Origin: Pinibacter sp031553495
GTDB taxonomy: Bacteria; Bacteroidota; Bacteroidia; Chitinophagales; Chitinophagaceae
Assembly (NCBI GenBank): GCA_031553495.1
Contig: JAVBLN010000063.1
Location: 1 to 64,000, forward strand
Reading direction: 5' to 3'
Length of the DNA stretch: 64,000 nt
Shown: piece after piece, positions 42,850 through 52,595 of the stretch
How positions within the stretch are numbered: the stretch's first letter is position 1
Layout: the number at the start of each line of letters is the position of its first letter
Program-made: the position numbers and the translations under genes
Notes under the pieces: generated by a model
What the model was told of the DNA's origin: nothing
The model's input: the letters and a program-made list of their open reading frames with translations, nothing else
The model's database searches: none

Positions 42850-45800
42850 ATGGCAAAAACTGCTATTTGTATTCGGTCGGTTCATTGGGGGCGCCGGTAC
42901 ATCACGAAAACTCTGTTAGTTATGAAGCTAACTGTAATTTTTTCAACCGTCTTTATCCTGAATGCTTCTGCCAAAGCGATATCGCAGAATGTATCATTTT
43001 ACGGCGAGCGGGTACCGCTAAAAACGGTATTTTCTTCTGTAACCAAACAAACCGGTTTTGCATTTTTTTATCCGAAGTCTGTTTTGCAAAACTTTAAGCC
43101 GGTTTCCATTAATACCGATAATATTCCCTTAGAAGAATTTTTGACAGAGCTATTTCAGTCTCAATCGCTAGCTTTTGAAATAAAGGGCAAGAATATACTT
43201 ATCTCACCAAAACCTGCTGTCAAAATAAATGCTCTGGCAGAAGAAGAAGAAGTTCCCAATTCTCCCATTCGCGGAAAGGTTCTTGATGAGGACGGCAAGC
43301 CACTTTCCGGCGCATCCATCACTATTAAAAATTCAAAAACGGTAGCAATAGCAGACGCCGAAGGCACATTTAATCTTGAGGTAAAAGAAGGCGATGTTAT
43401 CGTAGTTTCTTTCGTTGGATATCAGTCGAAGGAGATAAAGGTAACAGGTGCGCAGATAGGAGCAGGAGTTTTTTCTGTTACGCTAACAAAAGTTTTATCT
43501 CAGTTGGATGAGGTGCAGATAATTGCGTATGGGCAGACGAGTAGGCGGTTGCAGACAGCGACTGTTTCTGTTGTGAAAAGTACTGATATTGAAAAGCAGC
43601 CTGTAAACGACCCTTTGCTTGCACTGCAAGGCCGTGTTCCAGGAATGATTATAACTCCAACTAATGGAAACATTGGTTCCAAAGTAAATATAGAGATTCG
43701 TGGGAAGAACAGTTTAAACTTTTCATCAGAGCCCTTGGTGATAGTAGACAATGTTCCTATTCAGAATAATGAACTATTTATTAGTCCTCTTGGTGGAGGT
43801 TCACCGTTTAGTTATTTTAACCCTAATGATATTGAGTCGATCAATATATTAAAAGATGCTGATGCAACAGCGATATATGGATCCCGAGGTGCTAATGGAG
43901 TAATATTGATTACAACCAAAAAAGGTAAAGCGGGGAAAACAGAAATTGGTATCACTGCCAGGCTTGGATTTGGAAAAGTGGCAAGAAGGCTTGATATGCT
44001 TAATACAGAGGAGTATCTCGCAATGCGCAAAGAAGCATACGTTAACGACGGCATCGATTATACACAGGGCCCATTACTTAATAACTATGTTGATTTGCTT
44101 GTATATGACCAAAATAGGTATACCGATTGGCAAGATGTGATGATCGGCGGTACTGCTCAGTTTCATGACTACCAAGCTAACGTTTCTGGTGGAAATAATA
44201 CTGTAAGATATATGGTCGGTGGCAATTTTCATAGGGAAACAACAGTATATCCGGGAACAAATAATAACAATAAAGGCAATATGCATTTCAGCATCGGTGG
44301 CAACTCAGGTAATAATAAATTCCGAATTCAATTTACCGGGAATTATTTATTTGATCTGAAAAATGTTGGCCCATCGGATTATACTTCCAATATTTGGTTT
44401 GCTCCTAATGCACCTGCATTATTGCACGAAGACGGTACTGTTAATTGGGCTGAAAATCCGACAAATGGATCAGAAACGTGGTTGGCTGAAGGAAATCCAT
44501 ATATACGAGATAAAAAAAGGAGCGACATTAAAACCTATAATCTTACTGGAGGAATCGATGTAAGCTACGAATTATTAAAAGGACTGCAATTAAAGGCAAC
44601 TGGAGGAATCAACAGGCTGACTGGAAAAAACACCTGCATATCACCTTCTATGCTCCCCCCTGTTAATGCCGGCAACTTGCAGTACGAGGAATTTACTAGG
44701 TCACTTGATATCAACAATATTATTAATGAAGGATGGAGTTTTGAGCCACAGATAAATTATTCGACATCTACAAATCGATTATCCCTTAACTTACTGGCGG
44801 GTACAACATTTCAAAGTAATTCAAATTTGATTGAGGGGTTTAATTTTTATGGATATTCAAGCGATGCGCTTATAGGGAATGCTGCAGCGGCTGCTAATGT
44901 AGGGAGAAAAGACAACTATCAAAATAAGTATAAATACTCCGCTGTTTTTGGCCGAGTAACTGTTAACTGGGATCAAAAATATCTTTTAAATATCAATGTA
45001 AGAAGAGATGGCAGCAGCCGGTTCGGGCCCGGTAATCAGTTTGGTAATTTTGGGTCGGTTGCTGCCGGATGGATATTCACCAATGAAGAAAAAATTAAAT
45101 CGGCATTGCCTTTCTTAAGTTTCGGAAAACTGAAAGCTACTTATGGGCTTACCGGTAATGATGGTATTTCCGACTACGCATATCTTGAGTCATATTATGT
45201 TTCCCATTCAACAGTGTTATATCAGGGCGGAGTAAGTTATACATCAAATGGGGTTGTAAACAGGAACTATCATTGGGAAACAGTAAAAAAACTAGAATTT
45301 TCTTTAGATGCCGGAATGTTGAAAGACAGGATATTGTTGCAGGTAAATTATTTTCGCAACCGTTCAACGAATCAGTTGCTTAATTATCCTGTTCCGGCAT
45401 TGGCAGGCTTTGGTAATTTGACAGTTAATCTTCCTGCGAAAATTCAAAACTCTGGTCTAGAATTATCAATTACTTCCACCAACATTAATACAAGAAATTT
45501 TTCCTGGACCAGTGAGTTCAATTTTACACGCAACCGTAATAAATTAATTGATTATCCTGGGCTTGACCAATCAGCATTTTATCTTTCACAAATTGGCCAG
45601 CCATTTTTTGGTTATTTGGATCTGTATCATCTGGCCGGTGTAAACCCAACTACGGGCGAATATGAGTTTTATGATGCTGAAGGCAAGATAGTTTCAGATC
45701 CGAGCACATCACAACCACCTTATTATGGGAAAAACATCCGCATTTTCACATATCCCAAATTCTACGGAGGACTTACTAACACACTTACATATAAAAACCT

Positions 45801-46242
45801 GAGCATTGATTTCCTTTTACAGTTCACTAAACAGATGGGAAAATATCCAGCATTTTCAACTCCGTTTCTTAACCCTCCCGGAAATGGAAGATTAAATATT
45901 TTACAGGAGGTGTATGATAATCGCTGGAAGAAGCCTGGCGACAATGCCAAGTATATGAAATTATCAACAACATTCGATTATCTTGGAATGAATATAAATG
46001 CAAGGGAGAGTGAAGCATCATATACTGAGGCAACCTTTATTCGTGTGAAAAATGTTTCAATTTCTTACACAATGCCGCCAAAATGGATATCAAAACTTAA
46101 AATGCAGAATTGCAGAATCTATGTTCAGGCACAGAATCTGTTTACTATATCGAAATATCCAGGCCTAGATCCGGAAACACAAAGTGTCACATATTTGCCA
46201 CCTCTTCGAGTAATTGCTATGGGCCTACAATTAACTCTCTAA
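42850..46242 (+). CDS. SusC/RagA TonB-dependent transducer, system 3
   Basis: Outer-membrane importer of 1130 residues, started at 42,850. The upstream ATG at 42,760 lies inside the conserved leader hairpin, and 42,850 aligns with the starts of susC 1 and 4 after AAAAGT. A pre-signal extension (CIRSVHWGRRYITKTLLV) precedes the signal peptide from Met25 (MKLTVIFSTVFIL). An STN domain lies at about 46-118 (VPLKTVFSSVTKQTGFAFFY), then a carboxypeptidase-D-like domain (GKVLDEDGKPLSGASITIKN). The plug starts near 218 (LDEVQIIAYGQTSRRLQTA), and the barrel ends MGLQLTL. The STN domain implies signalling to FecR 3. susD follows after 16 bp. Confidence 0.95.
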   Translation: MAKTAICIRSVHWGRRYITKTLLVMKLTVIFSTVFILNASAKAISQNVSFYGERVPLKTVFSSVTKQTGFAFFYPKSVLQNFKPVSINTDNIPLEEFLTELFQSQSLAFEIKGKNILISPKPAVKINALAEEEEVPNSPIRGKVLDEDGKPLSGASITIKNSKTVAIADAEGTFNLEVKEGDVIVVSFVGYQSKEIKVTGAQIGAGVFSVTLTKVLSQLDEVQIIAYGQTSRRLQTATVSVVKSTDIEKQPVNDPLLALQGRVPGMIITPTNGNIGSKVNIEIRGKNSLNFSSEPLVIVDNVPIQNNELFISPLGGGSPFSYFNPNDIESINILKDADATAIYGSRGANGVILITTKKGKAGKTEIGITARLGFGKVARRLDMLNTEEYLAMRKEAYVNDGIDYTQGPLLNNYVDLLVYDQNRYTDWQDVMIGGTAQFHDYQANVSGGNNTVRYMVGGNFHRETTVYPGTNNNNKGNMHFSIGGNSGNNKFRIQFTGNYLFDLKNVGPSDYTSNIWFAPNAPALLHEDGTVNWAENPTNGSETWLAEGNPYIRDKKRSDIKTYNLTGGIDVSYELLKGLQLKATGGINRLTGKNTCISPSMLPPVNAGNLQYEEFTRSLDINNIINEGWSFEPQINYSTSTNRLSLNLLAGTTFQSNSNLIEGFNFYGYSSDALIGNAAAAANVGRKDNYQNKYKYSAVFGRVTVNWDQKYLLNINVRRDGSSRFGPGNQFGNFGSVAAGWIFTNEEKIKSALPFLSFGKLKATYGLTGNDGISDYAYLESYYVSHSTVLYQGGVSYTSNGVVNRNYHWETVKKLEFSLDAGMLKDRILLQVNYFRNRSTNQLLNYPVPALAGFGNLTVNLPAKIQNSGLELSITSTNINTRNFSWTSEFNFTRNRNKLIDYPGLDQSAFYLSQIGQPFFGYLDLYHLAGVNPTTGEYEFYDAEGKIVSDPSTSQPPYYGKNIRIFTYPKFYGGLTNTLTYKNLSIDFLLQFTKQMGKYPAFSTPFLNPPGNGRLNILQEVYDNRWKKPGDNAKYMKLSTTFDYLGMNINARESEASYTEATFIRVKNVSISYTMPPKWISKLKMQNCRIYVQAQNLFTISKYPGLDPETQSVTYLPPLRVIAMGLQLTL

Positions 46243-46258
46243 TTTCAAAACGAAGCAA

Positions 46259-47698
46259 ATGCAAACTTTAATAAGATATTCCTTAATTACAGTATTAATC
46301 GCAGGCAGTTTCACTTCCTGCAAAAAATTCATTGAAATTGAACCTCCGGTTGATCGGATTACGCCTGCAGAAGTTTACCAAAACGATGCAAGTGTTGCGA
46401 AAGTACTTTCCGGAATTTATAATGATCTCGGAGGAGCCAACCAAATTGCCACAGGCGAAACGAGTATAGGATTTTTAACCGGTTTTTCAGGAGACGAATT
46501 GACACTTAAGTCTAATAATAACTCAGCAGATCACGCCGAGATGTATGCCAATAATTTGAGAAACAGTTCTTCAGGTATTTTGACCATGTGGACGAACCTT
46601 TACAAAATTGTATTTGTTGTGAATTCCTTGATTGATGGCGTTGAAAATCGTGAGGGGATTACAGAAGTCGGGAAGAAAAGATTAACAGGAGAAGCGAGAT
46701 TTTTACGTGCTTTCTGTTATTTCTATCTTGTTAACTTGTACGGAGACGTTCCATTGGTACTTTCAAGTGATGTAACAAAGAACAGTAATGCTCCCCGTGC
46801 ACAAATGTCACTTGTATATGAGCAGATAATTGAAGATTTGTTATACAGCAAAGAAAATTTAACAGGTGAATATTTGGCGGCCGATATTAAAACCTCTACT
46901 CAAGCGCGAGTGCGGCCTAACAGCGCAACGGCTTCAGCATTGCTTTCGAGAGTTTATTTATACACAAAGAGGTGGCAAGAAGCTGAAGCTGAAGCTACAT
47001 CTATAATTGAAGCCGAGCCATATAAACTGGAGACCGTTACAAATGTTTTTGATCTTGGAAGTAATGAAGCTATTTGGCAGCTTGAAAGATCATCAAATCA
47101 ACAGGTGACAGATGCAGAAATTTATGTTCCAATTCCAGGTTATGTGTCAACTGAAAAAGCATATTATCTAAGTGAGGAAATTACATCAGATTTCGAAGCC
47201 AGTGATATGAGGAAATCTATCTGGCTATTAACGCATACAGATATGGGTAACAACAGACCATTGCTATACCCATTCAAGTACCAAGACACATTGGTAGGCA
47301 CAAATCCAATTACACAATACATAGCAGTTTTGCGTTTAGCAGAACAATATTTTATTAGGGCAGAAGCACGAGCACATCAGGATAAGTTTATGGGAGCAAG
47401 CTCTGCTGAATCTGATATTAATATCATCAGATCGAGAGCTGGTCTTGCTCCTGTTAACATCAACTCGGCTGACCAAGCCCTTTCGGTTATACTCAAAGAA
47501 AGAAAACTTGAATTTTTTACAGAATGGGGGCACCGCTGGCTCGATTTAAAAAGAATGGGTAAAATAGACGAAGTGATGGAAAAGGTTACAAAACTAAAGG
47601 GAGGCGAATGGGAGTCATTTAAAGCGTTATATCCCATTCCTCTTTCTGAAATTCAGAAGGATCCTGCCTTATCGGGTCATCAGAATGAGGGCTATTAA
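46259..47698 (+). CDS. SusD/RagB lipoprotein, system 3
   Basis: Surface substrate-binding lipoprotein of 479 residues, lipobox FTSC (Cys21). It has FLRAFCYFYLVNLYGDVPL in the helical core, RLAEQYFIRAEARAHQ, ADQALSVILKERKLEFFTEW and GHRWLDLKRMGK in the C-terminal part, and the terminus GHQNEGY. It matches the SusD of system 4 in length and motifs, supporting duplication of the whole cassette. It lies 16 bp after susC 3 and 32 bp before the amidohydrolase gene, which is therefore probably its operon partner. Confidence 0.95.
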   Translation: MQTLIRYSLITVLIAGSFTSCKKFIEIEPPVDRITPAEVYQNDASVAKVLSGIYNDLGGANQIATGETSIGFLTGFSGDELTLKSNNNSADHAEMYANNLRNSSSGILTMWTNLYKIVFVVNSLIDGVENREGITEVGKKRLTGEARFLRAFCYFYLVNLYGDVPLVLSSDVTKNSNAPRAQMSLVYEQIIEDLLYSKENLTGEYLAADIKTSTQARVRPNSATASALLSRVYLYTKRWQEAEAEATSIIEAEPYKLETVTNVFDLGSNEAIWQLERSSNQQVTDAEIYVPIPGYVSTEKAYYLSEEITSDFEASDMRKSIWLLTHTDMGNNRPLLYPFKYQDTLVGTNPITQYIAVLRLAEQYFIRAEARAHQDKFMGASSAESDINIIRSRAGLAPVNINSADQALSVILKERKLEFFTEWGHRWLDLKRMGKIDEVMEKVTKLKGGEWESFKALYPIPLSEIQKDPALSGHQNEGY

Positions 47699-47730
47699 TA
47701 ATAAAATATTGTCATTTAAAATTTAAAATC

Positions 47731-50700
47731 TTGAAACCACATATAATGATTGGTTTTGCCATTGCAATCGCATTATTGGCAGAATCTTGTAATGGTCAAA
47801 AAATAAATGCCGGGAAATATATTAGAGACTATTCTACACTTCCTATGAAACAATCGCGTACACTCAGCTTCACTACAGATGAAGCTACAAAAATGCATGT
47901 GGATGTTTCACCTGACGGTCAACAGATACTCTTTACTATTTTGGGGGATTTATATTTAATTTCTGAACAGGGAGGCAATGCAACACAGCTTACACGCGGC
48001 ATGGCGGTGAATACGCGTCCATTATGGTCTCCCGATGGAAAATTATTCTGCTATATCAGCGATGCAGAAGGAAAGCCTCAGACACATGTAAGAAATGTAA
48101 CGGGGGACTATCATAAAGTATTGATAGATGCTCCTCCTAAAATAGATCCTAGTTTTGAGTCTGATTTTTTTTCAGTTGATCAATATCACTGGCCTCCAAC
48201 TTGGGAGCCTAGATGGTTGCCTGATGGTCAGATACTTTCCGGAAGTCATGTATTTAGTGTCTCTGGTGGGAAGACAAAGATTGATTCAACGTTTATCAAT
48301 TTTTATACTGGCGATAATAATATTGTCGGTTATGTAGGCAATAACATTTATTCTATATATTACGTTGATGATGAATTAGTATTAAACAGATCTGATTTAG
48401 ATGGCAGGTTGCAAGAGAAAATAGAACCTTTCAAAAAATATAAAGGAGAGAATTTGGGTAATTTTCAATTATCAAGAGACGGAAAGTTGCTTGCCTTTCG
48501 AAGATCTACAGTAAACAATATGACTATTATTTCAGTAATGAATCTTACCGACCAAACAGTGAAGGATGTTGTCAGCTTTAATACATTTTATGAATGCAGA
48601 CTAGGTGAATCAACGTATTATGTGCATTACTCTTTCTCTCCCAATAGTCAATTTATTTATCTATCATACAGCGGTAAGATTCACAAAATAGCTGTTGATG
48701 GGTCGTCGAAATCTATTGTTCCTTTTTCAGCCAACGTCTTATTTGATATGGGATCGTTAATTATGAATAAGTTTGGAATAAGTTTGGAATCAAAAAAAGT
48801 AATCGCTACTAGGAACGCAAACCGCAGTAATGACGGAAAGAAATTAACTTTCAGTGCACTGAAAAAGATTTACATTTTAGATGTAGCAAGTGGAAAAACT
48901 GATGTACTTGTTGATGGTCCGGGAGTTTTGTTTGAACCACATTTCTCACCTGATAACAGGTATATCGCGTTTGCCAGTAATGATTCATCTGAATCAGGAA
49001 AATTATTTATGATTGAACCCGATAAGATTGGAGAGGTGCCAAAACTTATTAAAGAATTTGGATCAAAAATAGAGGATTTTGCATGGTCTCCTGACGGAAA
49101 ATTTATTGCGATTCTCACAGAGTCAGCCAAAGGTTCTAGCTGGAACCAATTATCAGTTATAAACCTAAAAGATGGAAGTACTGAAACGTTTAAAGATGAG
49201 CTTATTGGTTCGGATATTGTTTTCACTTCGGATAATGAGTTGATCTATAGTAATGTTATTAAACATTTTACATCATCGTTTTACAGGTTAAACTTATTAA
49301 ACAAGCAAGAAGTAAAAATTTTCGAGATAAATCACAAAGGAAAGGGCTTTTATAATGGAGGATTCTATATATCCCCTGATTTAAGATTTCTCACGTTTAC
49401 ATACAGTAACGATTTGTTTATTACACCTATTGAAAATTTGAAAAAACTAGATCTCAATAGTAATAATAACAAAATAGTGCGTTTTGCATGTAATGCAACG
49501 GATTTACATTGGGAACAAAATGGAAAAGTGGTAAGCTGGAGCTTCGGCAATCAATATTATGCTCTTAGCCTTGATAAAATAATCAGTGAATTCGAAAAAA
49601 AATCAGTGATAGAGGACCCATACAGGGCTGTTCCTTTTGATTTTGTTGTTACAAATATTTCTCCAGAAAATGTAGTTAAAATTGATTTTTCTTATCAACC
49701 TATACATCAAAAAGGATTGCTAGCTTTTACCGGGGCTAAAATAATCTCTATGGAAGGTAGTGATGTAATTTCTAATGGAACTATACTCATACAAGATAGC
49801 CGCATTAAAAAAATAGGCAGATCTCAAGATGTTACGATACCAGTTGGTGCAAGAATAATTGATGTTAGTGGTAAGACAATAATTCCTGGAATGTTTGATC
49901 TTCATTGCCATGTGCAAAGAGAACATGACATCAATTTTGAAGAAGAACCAGAGCTTAGGACCTATTTCGCCTATGGTGTAACAACCGCCCTTGACCCCTC
50001 CAGTTCTTTCGATATGGCTGCATATACGGAAATTCTAGACGCGGGTTTGGCTAAAGGACCGCGATTCTTTAGTGTTGGTAAGTCAGTTGGTCCTGCTTAC
50101 CAAGCCGCTGTTGCAAATCTAGAATATGCTGAAAAAGAAGTTGAAGAAAGAAAAAGGATGGGATCAATTGTCATCAAACAATACAGGCAGAAAACAAGAA
50201 CTCAGCAGCTTTGGATGCAAATGGCATGCAATCAGGCAGGCATTAATATGACAAGCGAAGGAGGACATAGTTTTCTTGAGAACATTGCTTTAATAAAAAA
50301 TGGCACACCGAAAATTGAACATTTTCCATTTGCTGGCTTTGGCACACATTATAAAGACGTAAGATATTTGCTGACAAATTGCAAAACTATTTATACTGTT
50401 ACAAACACCGTTTATCAAGGTGATTATTTCAGAAGGACTTTTCCAGAACAGACAGAAAAATTTAAGAGAATAAATCCTAAGGAATATGACCTTGTGATAA
50501 AGGAACAATTCAATCCTAGTGATACCTCTGAGCCAGATGGTCTTAGAAGAGAAGAAACTGATGTGAAAAACCTTTATTCTGATAGTACTGCTTTTGCTTT
50601 GGGCGGTCATGGCGATGAGCCAGGTGCAGGTATAAAATTCCACTATGAATTGTGGAGCAAATCCATATTTGGCGGCTTAGGCAATTTCGAAATTCTACAA

Positions 50701-50889
50701 ATGGCAACTATTAATGGAGCAAAAGCTATAGGAGTAGAAAAGGATCTGGGAAGTCTTGCTGTGGGCAAAATTGCTGACATGGTAATTCTTGATAAGGATC
50801 CTCTTGCTGATATTAAAAACACAATTGCCATAAAGTATATTGTAAAGAATGGTATTATTTACAATGGAAACACTCTGAAAATAGAATAA
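47731..50889 (+). CDS. TolB-type propeller fused to an amidohydrolase
   Basis: A 1052-residue exported hydrolase. Residues about 45-640 form WD40/TolB-like propeller blades (MHVDVSPDGQQILFTILGDL; LLAFRRSTVNN; HFSPDNRYIAFASND). The C-terminal third is an amidohydrolase of the metal-dependent TIM-barrel superfamily, with HCH (His725, His727), Lys816 in VIKQY (expected carboxylated), His846 in EGGH, His864 in IEHF and Asp962 in GGHGDE. That is a full metal-ligand set. The start is either TTG at 47,731 (MKPHIMIGFAIAIALLAESC, better n-region) or ATG at 47,746. Relatives act on dipeptides, imidazolone-type rings or other amides, and the substrate here is unknown. A palindromic terminator follows 34 bp after the stop. 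Confidence 0.88.
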   Translation: MKPHIMIGFAIAIALLAESCNGQKINAGKYIRDYSTLPMKQSRTLSFTTDEATKMHVDVSPDGQQILFTILGDLYLISEQGGNATQLTRGMAVNTRPLWSPDGKLFCYISDAEGKPQTHVRNVTGDYHKVLIDAPPKIDPSFESDFFSVDQYHWPPTWEPRWLPDGQILSGSHVFSVSGGKTKIDSTFINFYTGDNNIVGYVGNNIYSIYYVDDELVLNRSDLDGRLQEKIEPFKKYKGENLGNFQLSRDGKLLAFRRSTVNNMTIISVMNLTDQTVKDVVSFNTFYECRLGESTYYVHYSFSPNSQFIYLSYSGKIHKIAVDGSSKSIVPFSANVLFDMGSLIMNKFGISLESKKVIATRNANRSNDGKKLTFSALKKIYILDVASGKTDVLVDGPGVLFEPHFSPDNRYIAFASNDSSESGKLFMIEPDKIGEVPKLIKEFGSKIEDFAWSPDGKFIAILTESAKGSSWNQLSVINLKDGSTETFKDELIGSDIVFTSDNELIYSNVIKHFTSSFYRLNLLNKQEVKIFEINHKGKGFYNGGFYISPDLRFLTFTYSNDLFITPIENLKKLDLNSNNNKIVRFACNATDLHWEQNGKVVSWSFGNQYYALSLDKIISEFEKKSVIEDPYRAVPFDFVVTNISPENVVKIDFSYQPIHQKGLLAFTGAKIISMEGSDVISNGTILIQDSRIKKIGRSQDVTIPVGARIIDVSGKTIIPGMFDLHCHVQREHDINFEEEPELRTYFAYGVTTALDPSSSFDMAAYTEILDAGLAKGPRFFSVGKSVGPAYQAAVANLEYAEKEVEERKRMGSIVIKQYRQKTRTQQLWMQMACNQAGINMTSEGGHSFLENIALIKNGTPKIEHFPFAGFGTHYKDVRYLLTNCKTIYTVTNTVYQGDYFRRTFPEQTEKFKRINPKEYDLVIKEQFNPSDTSEPDGLRREETDVKNLYSDSTAFALGGHGDEPGAGIKFHYELWSKSIFGGLGNFEILQMATINGAKAIGVEKDLGSLAVGKIADMVILDKDPLADIKNTIAIKYIVKNGIIYNGNTLKIE

Positions 50890-50923
50890 GTAAAATACCT
50901 TATATCCCCAATTCCCACCCCTC

Positions 50924-50962
50924 CAAGCAGCTTCTAATGCATTAGAAGCTGCTTGAATTTTT
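50924..50962 (+). terminator. terminator of system 3
   Basis: A 32-bp perfect palindrome (50,924-50,955) with arms containing CAAGCAGCTTCTAATG, followed by AATTTTT. It lies 34 bp after the stop codon of the amidohydrolase gene and should end the susCD-amidohydrolase transcript. Confidence 0.85.
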
Positions 50963-50982
50963 CAAGAATGCCACCTACAAAC

Positions 50983-51060
50983 CCACCGCCCCATAGCATC
51001 CCTCCCGATGAACGGATTGCGACGCAACGATGATGCCATGAAAATCTAATGCCGGTATCA
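50983..51060 (+). repeat. palindromic intergenic repeat, copy 19 (forward, third variant)
   Basis: CCGCCCCATAGCATCCCTCC, GATGAACGGATTGCGACGCA, and AATGCCGGTATCAAAAAACA. It matches the right ends of the composites at 25,063 and 33,212, but no left end is nearby, so it looks like a solo end. Confidence 0.7.
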
Positions 51061-51139
51061 AAAAACAACCATATTGCGAGAATCGCTTAATTTAGCATAC
51101 TCTCTTTCCGAAGCCGTCTCACCAATTTAATCAGCCATC

Positions 51140-52447
51140 ATGAAGCGTCTTGCCACTATCATTATAGTTTTCTTTTTGGCTCGTAATAGTTTCGGGCAGC
51201 ATGTAGTTTTAATTTCTGTTGACGGCCTTTGTCCGGAAATGTACCGCGACAAAAATTGGCCTTCGCCAAACATGCAGGCTCTTATGAAAGCGGGTGTGCA
51301 TGCGGGTTATATGACCAGCGTATTTCCCGCCTCTACATATCCGGCTCATGCGGCTATGCTCACCGGCGCCAGGCCGGATAAAAACGGCATCGCCTACAAT
51401 GCGCCTAGAGGTAGCAAAGGCGCCTGGCATTGGTTTGTGAAAGATATTAATACACCAACTTTGTGGACTATTATAAAACAACACGGGCTGACTTCTGCTG
51501 CTGTGCAATGGCCAATTAGTGTAAGCGGCGATATTACCTGGAACATTCCCGAAATATGGGATCCGAAGCACCCCGAAGACCGCATTACCGAAAGCAGAAA
51601 GCATGCAACAAAAGGCCTGCTGCAGGAAGTGGAACAACTTGCTACCGGTAAGCTGAATAGTTATAACATGAATGAAGTATACTTTAGTATGGATGCAAAC
51701 GCTGCAAGAGCGGCTGCCTATATCTTTACAACCTACAAACCTAATTTTCTCGCTTTGCATTTCGCTTCTGTTGATGGAATGGGACATACTCATGGAAGAA
51801 ATACCGACAGCGTTCGTTTGGCCCTCGCAAATGCGGATAACGGTATTGGGATTATGCTGGAAGCTATTGAGCGCAGCGGCCTGAAAGATAGTACCACTGT
51901 AATTGTGGTGGGCGATCATGGGATGACAACTATGCACGATATTATTTATCCTAACAACTGGATAAAAGACTTGAAAGCGACTTTTCAACCGAGTGGAGGG
52001 AGTTGCTTTTTATACCTTGATGATGCTTCAAACACTGAGACTGTAAAGCTTGTGGAGGATCGGTTGAAAAAACTGGATTCAAAATATCGTAAACTTTTTC
52101 ACGTATATGATAAAGCAAAAATAACTGAGATGGGTGGGGACAAAGATGCCATGCTGGCGCTGGTGGCAAAACCCGGTTTTATTTTTGGAGGTTCCAATCA
52201 AATTGATTCGCTGGTAAAAGTGAAGGGCGGGCACCACGGATACGATCCTAACTTCGAACAAATGCATGCCGGCTTTATAGCCTCGGGCAACAGTATCCGG
52301 CAAGGCGCAGCAATTAAAACGCTTAACATTACAGACATTGCTCCATTAGTTGCCACGCTGCTAGGATTGCCTTTTACATGCCCTGATGGCAAACTGCCCA
52401 AAGACGTTCTTAATGAGTTGAAAGTTGAAAGTTCTTATTCAATGTAG
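51140..52447 (+). CDS. ENPP-like alkaline-phosphatase-superfamily phosphodiesterase
   Basis: Predicted exported phosphodiesterase/pyrophosphatase of 435 residues with signal peptide to SFGQ. The two-metal core of the nucleotide pyrophosphatase branch is visible: SVDG (Asp28), the nucleophile in FPASTYPAHAAML (Thr66), then HFASVDGMGHTHG, VVGDHGM and KGGHHGYDP. These supply the expected Asp/His ligands. It could cleave phosphodiester bonds in nucleotides, lipids or sugar phosphates, and the sequence does not say which. It lies between the terminator of system 3 and the promoter of sigma gene 4, so it is probably an independent unit. A 259-codon antisense frame over it is a shadow. Confidence 0.9.
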   Translation: MKRLATIIIVFFLARNSFGQHVVLISVDGLCPEMYRDKNWPSPNMQALMKAGVHAGYMTSVFPASTYPAHAAMLTGARPDKNGIAYNAPRGSKGAWHWFVKDINTPTLWTIIKQHGLTSAAVQWPISVSGDITWNIPEIWDPKHPEDRITESRKHATKGLLQEVEQLATGKLNSYNMNEVYFSMDANAARAAAYIFTTYKPNFLALHFASVDGMGHTHGRNTDSVRLALANADNGIGIMLEAIERSGLKDSTTVIVVGDHGMTTMHDIIYPNNWIKDLKATFQPSGGSCFLYLDDASNTETVKLVEDRLKKLDSKYRKLFHVYDKAKITEMGGDKDAMLALVAKPGFIFGGSNQIDSLVKVKGGHHGYDPNFEQMHAGFIASGNSIRQGAAIKTLNITDIAPLVATLLGLPFTCPDGKLPKDVLNELKVESSYSM

Positions 52448-52550
52448 AGTTAAAAATGGAGAATTGAGAATGCTTTATAATTGAAGTGCTAAAGATGTTG
52501 AATAATGCTATAATAATTGCACTTACAACTTAAAGCTCAAAACTTATAAC

Positions 52551-52577
52551 TTGCATACCGCCCTTTCCCTTAGCTTT
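52551..52577 (+). promoter_or_regulatory. promoter of sigma gene 4
   Basis: TTG (52,551-52,553) and TAGCTTTG (52,570-52,577), the Bacteroidota -33/-7 pattern, in the block CCTTTCCCTTAGCTTTGTGG shared with the promoter of sigma gene 3. The start ATG at 52,596 lies 19 bp downstream. Confidence 0.7.
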
Positions 52578-52595
52578 GTGGTTGATATCAGTATC

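Noticed and set aside
51209..51988. 259-codon antisense ORF over the phosphodiesterase gene
   Set aside because: It lies wholly opposite a gene with intact catalytic motifs and has a Cys/His/Ser-rich composition typical of an antisense shadow. No domain is recognisable.
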